Shown in pieces: positions 43,328 through 50,815 of a stretch of 50,815 nt of DNA. How positions within the stretch are numbered: the first letter of the stretch is position 1; every line of letters begins with the position of its first letter. Where the stretch lies: assembly GCA_948473115.1 (NCBI GenBank), contig CAOKWI010000027.1, positions 1 to 50,815 on the forward strand. The letters are read 5' to 3'. The notes under the pieces are model-generated. The model made no database searches. It saw only the letters and a program-made list of their open reading frames with translations, and was not told the DNA's origin. The stretch is from an uncultured Lachnospiraceae bacterium (lineage in GTDB: Bacteria > Bacillota > Clostridia > Lachnospirales > Lachnospiraceae). Both the position numbers and the translations under genes were made by a program.

Positions 43328-44212
43328 TCATCCCTCCACTGTGTTTTCCGTGGTATATTCCAGCGGAATACCGTAAAATTCTTCGTACAGCTTCTTCCAG
43401 ATCTCATAATTGCGGTCACGCATGTCCGCCGCCTTCTCCCTTTCGGTCAGACCTGCTTTGGGATAGATCGGCTCATTGATGAAGACCGTGTATTCCTGGA
43501 TCGGGAACCCGTCAGCCCCGATACGGCTGCTGTCCTCCATACAGATGAACACAGGAAGCACCGGCACATGGTTTTTCTCCGCAAATTTAAAAGCCCCGTT
43601 CTTCAAAGGCTTAGGCTTCCGGTAATTCCACCACAGACTCTGCTCCGGATAGATCAGGATAAAGTCCCCCCTCTGCAGGATCGTGTCCACCGCCATCAGG
43701 AAGTTATACATGGTCTTCTTGTTGCCGCTGAGGGGCAGCGTGTCACAGTTTCGAAAGAGATACCCGTAAAACCCCGGAAAATTCGTATAATTCCCCTCCC
43801 GGATCACCTTGAACAGCCGTTTCTTACGATACTGTCCGGAGCGCTGGAAGATCCTCTCCACGGTAAAGCAGTCAAAGGGATTAAAATGATTGCAGGTAAT
43901 GACCGCCCCTGTATCCAGCTGATTCAGGTATTCCATGCCGTACACCTTCTTGATGATCAGCTTTTTCTCCCGGATCATCCTGTCTACAAATCTGTTGGCG
44001 ACCAGATATGCCGTATTGCGCTTTATCTTACTGTCCGGCCTTACCTTCAGGTAATCCACCATATCGGGCAGCAGCGGGATCGTGGGAGGATCCTCCTCCG
44101 CATCCACATCAAATTTTCCCTCTCTCTCCAGCTGCTCAATGACTTTCAGCACCGCCAGCCTGTCCGGAGACTTGGGGGGGATCTGTCTTTTTCTCTTTAT
44201 TCCGCCTCTCAT
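43328..44212 (-). CDS. Second PlsC-like acyltransferase
   Basis: A 294-residue acyltransferase-family protein with the standard HX4D motif (NHFNPFD) and LIYPEQSLWWNYRKPKP where EGT is normally found. It has an N-terminal basic stretch (RGGIKRKRQ) and no clear membrane span. It differs much from the neighbouring acyltransferase, so they likely act on different positions or substrates. It follows the GT8 genes on the same strand (gap 59 nt). The combination of two glycosyltransferases and two acyltransferases points to a glycolipid or acylated surface glycan. Confidence 0.82.
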   Translation of the reverse strand: MRGGIKRKRQIPPKSPDRLAVLKVIEQLEREGKFDVDAEEDPPTIPLLPDMVDYLKVRPDSKIKRNTAYLVANRFVDRMIREKKLIIKKVYGMEYLNQLDTGAVITCNHFNPFDCFTVERIFQRSGQYRKKRLFKVIREGNYTNFPGFYGYLFRNCDTLPLSGNKKTMYNFLMAVDTILQRGDFILIYPEQSLWWNYRKPKPLKNGAFKFAEKNHVPVLPVFICMEDSSRIGADGFPIQEYTVFINEPIYPKAGLTEREKAADMRDRNYEIWKKLYEEFYGIPLEYTTENTVEG

Positions 44213-44271
44213 AATTCCTCACATTCTGTTATAAAGCCAGAGAACTGTAAAAGAATGCATCTTCACAGCCC

Positions 44272-45213
44272 CTAACGCCTGTATTTTCTGTCGTCGCCCA
44301 CACAATCCGATTCTTTCCTTGCCAGCCTGACCAGCCTGTCATGCTGCTGGTTATCTTTATAGCGTTCTTCATCGGTATAGTTTTCCCGGATTTCCTGGAT
44401 CACGTCAAAATATTCCGTTTCCTGTGCATACATCCAGAAAAATTCCTTGTACAGAATATCTTCAAAATGCCAGGGTTTAAAAGCCAGGTTGTAATGGATC
44501 AGCTTCACGTTCTCCGTCCTGATCTTCGGATCAGGCATGGGCATCCTGTTCCACACCCTGTCAAACAGCTTCACCCTTCCCTTGCACAATCTGTTCAGGT
44601 AATCCTGGTCCTGAGCCACAGAGAAACGGATCCTGTCCAACAGATAGATAAATTTCTCCTGAAACTTGAATCTCCTCAGCTGGTGCAGATTCATCAGCAG
44701 GACACCGGCATTAAAATATCGCCTGTAATCCGCCACTCCGACCACCTTCTCCGCATAGGTCTGGAACACCTCATTAAACTGGATCACATCATCGGGAGCC
44801 GCCGCCACCAGATTATCCCCCATATCGATATTGTACAGGTTTGCAATATCATCCAGGATCACAATATCGCTGTCCAGATACAGCACCTTGTCATACTGGG
44901 GGTACAGGTTCGGCAGAAACAGCCTGAAATAGGTGGTTTTGGAATAATAGTCCCTGGTGTAGAGCTTGTCCTTCACTTTCTGGATATAGTAATTCAGATC
45001 CACGAACTCAATATCCACGTTTTCTCTCTCATATTTCGCTATTTTCCTCTTATTCGCCGCACTGATATCCGTGTTCAGCACTTTGATCAGATATCTGTTC
45101 TCCGGGGAAGAATTATCGATCAACGACTGGACCGCCACCGCCAGAAAGGGACAGTAGCCGTCATCCACCGCAAAAAATATGGGAATCTCCCTGCTGATAT
45201 TATTATTTGCCAT
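44272..45213 (-). CDS. GT8-family glycosyltransferase
   Basis: A 313-residue retaining glycosyltransferase of family 8. It opens IPIFFAVDDGYCPFLAVAVQSL, carries the metal-binding LYLDSDIVIL (DxD), then RYFNAGVLLMNL, DQDYLN and the late LIHYNLAFKPWH with the second metal-ligand His. No signal peptide or membrane segment: it is cytoplasmic or peripheral. AAAGGAG lies 7 nt before the ATG at 45213. The donor is probably a UDP-sugar; the acceptor is unknown. Confidence 0.9.
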   Translation of the reverse strand: MANNNISREIPIFFAVDDGYCPFLAVAVQSLIDNSSPENRYLIKVLNTDISAANKRKIAKYERENVDIEFVDLNYYIQKVKDKLYTRDYYSKTTYFRLFLPNLYPQYDKVLYLDSDIVILDDIANLYNIDMGDNLVAAAPDDVIQFNEVFQTYAEKVVGVADYRRYFNAGVLLMNLHQLRRFKFQEKFIYLLDRIRFSVAQDQDYLNRLCKGRVKLFDRVWNRMPMPDPKIRTENVKLIHYNLAFKPWHFEDILYKEFFWMYAQETEYFDVIQEIRENYTDEERYKDNQQHDRLVRLARKESDCVGDDRKYRR

Positions 45214-45305
45214 CTTTACACTCCTTTGCGCGCCATAACACGCCGGCCAGTCAATTTTGGGAACTTTACAGCCAAATGTATATCCCCTATTCGCTTCAGC
45301 ATACA

Positions 45306-46142
45306 TTAATGTGAAATCGTTCTATTCATGGTTTTCCGGATCAGACCCTGATATTCCTCCAGATCCGCGTCAAAGGTATGACAGTTCAGGTACTTATGGA
45401 TCTCCTCCACCTGCCACTGCTTATAATTCTCCGTATGGGGATAGGGCCTGAACATCAGACGCTTGCAGAAGTGACACACAACGGTGTCCTTCCTGTCAAA
45501 CCTGGACTGTTCATTGAACCGCCGGGGAAGCAGCATTTTCTTCGTGGTGGATTTAAAAATGGCAGTCTGGTCCGCAAAAAGCATCTTCTTTGTGCGGATC
45601 CTCTGTCTCGCCTTTTCCAACAGCCCTGTGCGGCGGATCCTGGCAATATTCAGAAGCAGCATCCCCGCATTGAAATAATCCGGCCTGATCAGCCAGCAGC
45701 CGTATTTTTCCTTTACCGCCGCGTACTCCACCCCGGAGACGTCAATGTCATAAAGTTCCCTGATATCCCCTGCGATCATGATATCCATATCCAGATAAAG
45801 GATCTTATCCGGAATTTCCGGTATCAGATCCGCCAGAAGCCGCAGCAATGTATAGGGCGTACAATAGGCGCCCTCATTGACGCATTGGCGGAACTCCCTC
45901 TCATAAAGTCCTGTCACATCCAGCCTGGTCACCCTGTTGTCCGGGTTCTTCCCCCGTAACACACTCTCCAGAAAAGCTGTCTGTTCCTCCGTAATACAGA
46001 CGTAATCAGGTTTCAGGCGTCTTAGATCCATAGTCATGATATAGGCGTGAACCGCCTCTTTCGTCCGGTTCGTCATGGAGAGCAGCAGGGTCAGCGCCCC
46101 GTCAAATACCTTTTGATTGCCGCATAACAGCACATTTATCAT
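45306..46142 (-). CDS. Second GT8-family glycosyltransferase
   Basis: A 278-residue GT8 protein: MINVLLCGNQKVFDGALTLL, the metal motif ILYLDMDIMIAGD, YFNAGMLLLN, FADQTAIF and VCHFCKR. The sugar-binding DxD is DMD. AGGAG lies 10 nt before ATG 46142. It follows the 57-residue gene by 13 nt and precedes the first GT8 gene by 92 nt. The C-terminus is shorter than in its neighbour. Confidence 0.88.
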   Translation of the reverse strand: MINVLLCGNQKVFDGALTLLLSMTNRTKEAVHAYIMTMDLRRLKPDYVCITEEQTAFLESVLRGKNPDNRVTRLDVTGLYEREFRQCVNEGAYCTPYTLLRLLADLIPEIPDKILYLDMDIMIAGDIRELYDIDVSGVEYAAVKEKYGCWLIRPDYFNAGMLLLNIARIRRTGLLEKARQRIRTKKMLFADQTAIFKSTTKKMLLPRRFNEQSRFDRKDTVVCHFCKRLMFRPYPHTENYKQWQVEEIHKYLNCHTFDADLEEYQGLIRKTMNRTISH

Positions 46143-46155
46143 AACAAATGTTCTC

Positions 46156-46329
46156 CTATTCCATGACAGAATACTGCATCCACTCATAGAGCAGTCTGGT
46201 CCCCTCCGCGATTTCCGGCGGAAGCAGGGCTCTTGCCACCAGCTTCAGTTCTTCCGACTCCACATCCGTGCGCCGCAGATTGGCATAATCTCCGTCAATG
46301 CTCACAACAATATATTCAAAGCGATTCAT
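46156..46329 (-). CDS. Small acidic protein, function unknown
   Basis: A 57-residue protein starting MNRFEYIVVSIDGDYANLRR with a very good ribosome binding site (GAGGAG, 4 nt) and followed closely by a GT8 gene. It has a short beta-like start and an amphipathic helical end (LLYEWMQYSVME); no membrane segment. I do not recognise a family. The strong start and operon position argue that it is real; it may be a small partner of the glycosyltransferases. Confidence 0.65.
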   Translation of the reverse strand: MNRFEYIVVSIDGDYANLRRTDVESEELKLVARALLPPEIAEGTRLLYEWMQYSVME

Positions 46330-46360
46330 ATAACTCCTCATTTCTACGCTGCCCAGGAGA

Positions 46361-46467
46361 GTGTGCAACCCCCCGCGTCACATATCTTCCGCACCTGTAC
46401 GGCCATGAACACTGGAAGATGCAGCGATGTAGTGTGTAAACCCCCGGTGTCACATATCTTCCGCACC
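46361..46467. repeat. Duplicated 3' end of the 255-residue gene
   Basis: About 35 bp at 46361-46395 are repeated with few changes at 46432-46467. The second copy contains the last codons and stop of the upstream gene (GAEDM-stop) and the bases after it; the first copy is a free duplicate of that tail in the gap before the small gene. Confidence 0.7.
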
Positions 46468-47217
46468 CACTGCGAAGAGAGCCGGCAGGAACATAAAATT
46501 TTCCCCTTCTCCCTGGGGCATGTGGATGAAATGAGATTCCGGATCCGCCGCCAGCCAGTCCCTGATCACCCGGGATTCTGTGGAGATATCCCCCTTCACA
46601 TTTACAAAATTCTTCGGTTCCTCAAAGTAAGAAAACAGGATATTTTCGTGAAGTGCAATAGACTGGTATTTATCGCCGGTCAAGAGCCCTTCGTCCACAA
46701 TTGCCTTATGAAAGTATGTGTAGCCAAACAGCTTATCATCCCTCAAAAATGCGATCCTGCCCCTGCGCTTCCCGGGAACCGCAACCCGCTTCCACTGTTC
46801 GGGGCTCTCCGGCACACTGTGGTAATAGATATGATACATATGTACCCACAGTCTGTCCCCTCGCTGTCCCGGCCATACCTGCAATAAATGTTCCAGAGGT
46901 TCCAGCAGTTCCTCCGGTCTCAAGCAAGTCGTCTGCACATCCTCACCGGACTCTGCCAGCGCCGTATGGCCACAGGAAGCCGCCGTATGTGCCGCCATTG
47001 CGATGGGCTCCTCCACCGCCAGCGGTTCCCCCACCGCCTCATAATAGAAAAAAAGCATCCTGTCACAGCGGTAAAGCGCCGCTGTCAGCACCCTGCCTCT
47101 TTCCTGCGCCCGGCGGACATTTTCCACACATATCCGAACCGCATTCTCCAGCCCGCCAGAAGAAATGTCCTCTTTCAGCTGCCCCCTGTAATGCAGTCGA
47201 TATATTTTCCCTTTCAT
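46450..47217 (-). CDS. Protein of unknown function at the head of the glycosyltransferase operon
   Basis: A 255-residue soluble protein I do not recognise. It starts MKGKIYRLHYRGQLKEDISS, has no signal peptide or membrane segment, and carries a His-rich central part (WVHMYHIYYHSVPE) and a C-terminal half with FGYTYFHKAIVDEG, SIALHENILFSYFEEP and FIHMPQGEGENFMFLPALF. Several conserved-looking aromatic and His residues suggest an enzyme or ligand-binding fold. GGGAGG precedes the ATG. It is first in a run of six same-strand genes for glycosyl and acyl transfer, controlled by a promoter with an internal palindrome. Confidence 0.7.
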   Translation of the reverse strand: MKGKIYRLHYRGQLKEDISSGGLENAVRICVENVRRAQERGRVLTAALYRCDRMLFFYYEAVGEPLAVEEPIAMAAHTAASCGHTALAESGEDVQTTCLRPEELLEPLEHLLQVWPGQRGDRLWVHMYHIYYHSVPESPEQWKRVAVPGKRRGRIAFLRDDKLFGYTYFHKAIVDEGLLTGDKYQSIALHENILFSYFEEPKNFVNVKGDISTESRVIRDWLAADPESHFIHMPQGEGENFMFLPALFAVGAEDM

Positions 47218-47269
47218 CCCATACCTCCCCGCTTTGAATATGGATCCAGCTTCTCGTCGTCACAATGAT

Positions 47270-47298
47270 ACAATACATAGTTTTTAATACTATGTCAA
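47270..47298 (-). promoter_or_regulatory. Promoter with operator-like palindrome
   Basis: TTGACA, 17 nt, TATTGT on the minus strand. The spacer and edges of both hexamers form a 21-bp palindrome (47275-47295) with perfect arms ACATAGT and ACTATGT around 7 nt, a likely repressor site for the operon. Confidence 0.65.
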
Positions 47299-47324
47299 GT
47301 CAAATTTCTTTTTTATTACGGCGG

Positions 47325-47466
47325 ATAGTTGCAAAAGGATAACAGTTCAGTGCCCTGATCAGGCGCATAGCGGGCTATGTAACTGATTTTTGAGTAATTG
47401 CTTTAGCAATTTGATATCGGAGAAAAAGACAAGCAATATGAAAAGTTATTTTTGCACAGTTCCTTA
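47325..47466. repeat. Degenerate inverted-repeat element, related to copies A and B
   Basis: The right end (TTTTTGCACAGTTCCTTA) matches the terminal motif of the 160-bp elements. The left arm GTTGCAAAAGGATAAC is its imperfect complement. The small hairpin AATTGCTTTAGCAATT inside also occurs beside copy B. The GGCGTACCCC core is missing. Confidence 0.45.
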
Positions 47467-47471
47467 TGTAA

Positions 47472-47504
47472 AGAGCCACGGAAATTTTAACAATCCGTGG
47501 CTCT
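47472..47504 (-). terminator. Terminator of groESL
   Basis: Perfect 11-bp arms AGAGCCACGGA and complement with an 11-nt loop; TTTACAT follows on the minus strand. Confidence 0.7.
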
Positions 47505-47530
47505 GACTTTGCTTCACAGCTGCTATTATC

Positions 47531-49174
<1,644 letters not shown>

Positions 49175-49195
49175 TTATAATTGATGAAATTAAAC

Positions 49196-49529
49196 TTTTC
49201 AGACTGCGCATTGTGAGCAAGCTCCCATGCGCATCTGTTGTAATTCCTTTCATTTCCCGCGGTCTACGTAGTGCCCATTCATAAATCGGCCACTTCGTGT
49301 CCGCTTTATTTCATGGCGGACTTTCGTCCTATGGAATTTAATTTTCAGACTGCGCATTGTGAGCAAGCTCCCATGCGCATCTGTTGTAATTCCTTTCATT
49401 TCCCGCGGTCTACGTAGTGCCCATTCATAAATCGGCCACTTCGTGTCCGCTTTATTTCATGGCGGACTTTCGTCCTATGGAATTTAATTTTCAGACTGCG
49501 CATTGTGAGCAAGCTCCCATGCGCATCTG
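49196..49529. repeat. Perfect 146-bp tandem duplication plus partial third copy inside groESL
   Basis: Units 49196-49341 and 49342-49487 look identical base for base. A third begins at 49488 and stops after about 42 bp. Each unit has a hairpin TGCGCAT-N15-ATGCGCA and another GTCCGC/GCGGAC stem. No coding frame with a start and ribosome site is evident. All groEL mRNA made from the CIRCE promoter must cross it. Confidence 0.92.
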
Positions 49530-49545
49530 CAAATTTAATTCCGCA

Positions 49546-49833
49546 CTACTCAATAATTGCCAGGATGTCGTTCTGTTTTACAACGATCAGTTCCTCGTCA
49601 TCATCCAGCGTCACGTTGGTTCCTGAGTATTTGGAAAAAATCACCTTGTCTCCTACCTTCACTTCCATCTTCACTTCCTTGCCGTCAACCACGCCGCCGG
49701 GGCCTACCGCAATCACCTCAGCCTGCTGGGGCTTCTCCTTGTTCTGGCCGGGAAGGACAATACCGGACTTGGTAGTCTCCTCCGCTTCCAACTGCTTCAA
49801 TACAACCCTGTCACCTAAAGGCACTAACTTCAT
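49546..49833 (-). CDS. groES: Co-chaperonin GroES (10 kDa)
   Basis: GroES caps the GroEL ring. The 95-residue protein shows MKLVPLGDRVVLKQLEAEETTKSGIVLP in family order, the mobile-loop region TTKSGIVLP, GPGG, VKVGDKVIFSKYSGTNV and a C-terminal NDILAIIE. AGGAGG precedes the ATG by 8 nt. It is first in the operon, directly after a CIRCE operator. Confidence 0.98.
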   Translation of the reverse strand: MKLVPLGDRVVLKQLEAEETTKSGIVLPGQNKEKPQQAEVIAVGPGGVVDGKEVKMEVKVGDKVIFSKYSGTNVTLDDDEELIVVKQNDILAIIE

Positions 49834-49871
49834 GATATCTACCTCCTGAGTTTGCTTTATTTTCTATTTTA

Positions 49872-49898
49872 TTAGCACTCACGGATATCGAGTGCTAA
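49872..49898. promoter_or_regulatory. CIRCE operator (HrcA site)
   Basis: TTAGCACTC-N9-GAGTGCTAA: an exact match to the CIRCE consensus, located at the transcription start of groESL. HrcA repression with heat-shock release is well established for such sites. Confidence 0.97.
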
Positions 49899-49910
49899 TC
49901 GCTAAGACAT

Positions 49911-49939
49911 ATATTAGTTTTATATGTAAAAGATGGCAA
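49911..49939 (-). promoter_or_regulatory. Sigma-A promoter of groESL
   Basis: TTGCCA, 17 nt, TAATAT on the minus strand, just upstream of CIRCE. The next 135 bp (49940-50074) are AT-rich without a gene. Confidence 0.8.
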
Positions 49940-50074
49940 ACTTATTCACAGGGATATACATCTTCAAATCTACCGAATTCTCCTCTTATCTCCTATTTTC
50001 TTTTGTTTTCTTATACAAACCATAAATATGCGATTTAATATTTACTTTATAAACTGTTCTGATTTGTTTATTTT

Positions 50075-50755
50075 TTATGGTTCTTCCATATTCCAGACAA
50101 CCGTTACCGAATCCGAAACCTGTATATCATCCGGCTCAATATTCAGGGCATAGCTGCCATCCTCCTCTGCCGCGGACATACCTCTCGGTGCCGCGCACAC
50201 TGCCCTGTTCATGGGGCGGATTTCAAGATCCAACTCCCCCCAGGAGTAATCAATGCTCCGTATATCCTTTAATTTCACCCCTGCTGCCGCGGAGAGAACC
50301 GCAGCCTTGTCCATTGCATCCCTGACCGCCTTGTCCAGCAGTTCATTCTTGGCGGCTTCCGGGTCTTTCACGGTATAGCTGATCCAAAATTCCGGTTTTG
50401 CAGGACAGTTGGCAAGGGCATACAATATCTTTCCCAGCCGGTCATTATCTGATGCAAACTCCACTTTCATGACATGCCGAAACTGATAGCCTGTCAGCTT
50501 CTGCTTGAAAACCCCATTCTTTTTGTAGCCTTCGTACTGCGGATCCACCTGAAAGGAAAGCGTTTTCAGTTCTTCCCTGTCAAGGCCATATGACCCGAGA
50601 AGCTCTTTCAGCTGATCCGTGTCCTGCGCGGAATGGCGCAGCGCCTCATCGTACTCCGGATAGGAATCCCCCAGTGTCAGGGTGATGCGCGTCGTATCCG
50701 GCTTCACCCTGATCTGTCCTCTGCCTGTCACGCGGATGGTTTTCGTATTCTCCAT
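50075..50755 (-). CDS. SIMPL-domain (DUF541) protein
   Basis: A 226-residue protein of the SIMPL/DUF541 family (RVTGRGQIRVKPDTTRITLTL at the start, the LSFQVDPQYEGYKKNG segment, AVRDAMDKAAVLSAAAGVKLKDI near the end). Family members are usually periplasmic or surface proteins in other bacteria; this one has no signal peptide, so it is probably cytoplasmic. Function is not well known. I chose the second of two adjacent ATGs (50755), which is 6 nt after AGGAGG. It probably forms a single-gene unit. Confidence 0.88.
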   Translation of the reverse strand: MENTKTIRVTGRGQIRVKPDTTRITLTLGDSYPEYDEALRHSAQDTDQLKELLGSYGLDREELKTLSFQVDPQYEGYKKNGVFKQKLTGYQFRHVMKVEFASDNDRLGKILYALANCPAKPEFWISYTVKDPEAAKNELLDKAVRDAMDKAAVLSAAAGVKLKDIRSIDYSWGELDLEIRPMNRAVCAAPRGMSAAEEDGSYALNIEPDDIQVSDSVTVVWNMEEP

Positions 50756-50772
50756 CATAATCCTCCTCGTAT

Positions 50773-50812
50773 AATAAGTTTATAGCCAGTCAAAACAGGC
50801 TATAGACTTATT
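50773..50812. terminator. Inverted repeat at the window end
   Basis: Arms AATAAGTTTATAGCC (50773-50787) and GGCTATAGACTTATT (50798-50812), 15 bp with one mismatch and a 10-nt loop. It may terminate a gene outside the window. Confidence 0.5.
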
Positions 50813-50815
50813 CTT

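Noticed and set aside
43241..44275. Plus-strand frame of 344 codons opposite the second acyltransferase
   Set aside because: Shadow of the acyltransferase gene; the first codons are the minisatellite.

Overview
The window reads as a chromosomal segment of an anaerobic Gram-positive gut bacterium of the Clostridia, most probably a Lachnospiraceae species. Supporting signs are: the nusA-infB operon in Firmicutes order; a CIRCE-controlled groES-groEL operon; a multi-cluster [FeFe] hydrogenase; sortase class B paired with an SPKTG-type surface protein; near-consensus sigma-A promoters; AGGAGG ribosome binding sites; and medium GC by eye. Taxonomy is inferred from gene content only.

Layout. 1-1.7 kb: a secreted NlpC/P60 peptidoglycan hydrolase with a consensus promoter and three WalR-like boxes. 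1.7-3.5 kb: a Na/Pi cotransporter with a PhoU tail, with its own promoter. 3.5-12.9 kb: a nine-gene operon on the minus strand, rimP-nusA-rnpM-ylxQ-infB-rbfA-nrnA-truB-ribF, with a structured insertion between nrnA and truB and a large hairpin pair between infB and rbfA. 13-17.1 kb: a BlaI/M56 signalling pair with operators, divergent from a membrane-anchored lipase-like protein. 17.2-20.1 kb: a YtrA-type GntR regulator with an ABC transporter. 20.2-26.2 kb: a sortase B and a very large surface-anchored family 9 pectate lyase whose signal peptide is split by a run of nine G residues. 26.3-30.5 kb: a graveyard of mobile DNA (YhcG/DUF1016 nuclease, IS1380 fragment, mobilisation-gene fragment, tnpV, truncated acetyltransferase). 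30.5-34.5 kb: two divergent chemoreceptors. 35-38.9 kb: a two-gene hydrogenase operon with cre-like operators. 39-40.6 kb: hipB-hipA. 40.7-42 kb: a LytTR regulator with a LiaF-like membrane protein. 42.2-47.3 kb: an operon of two PlsC-type acyltransferases, two GT8 glycosyltransferases and two unknown proteins, interrupted by a minisatellite. 47.5-49.9 kb: groES-groEL, split by a perfect 146-bp tandem duplication. 50.1-50.8 kb: a SIMPL-domain protein.

The most interesting region is the pectate lyase locus. A homopolymer that can slip, two almost identical 406-bp internal repeats, a cre-like operator at the promoter, a sorting motif lying unusually far from the membrane helix, and an adjacent sortase B together suggest a catabolite-controlled, possibly phase-variable, cell-surface pectin-degrading enzyme. 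A second theme is the density of short intergenic repeats that sit inside essential operons (nrnA-truB, infB-rbfA, groES-groEL) without breaking genes.

No rRNA gene, tRNA gene or CRISPR array was recognised. All assignments come from reading sequence and recalled family features; no searches were run.
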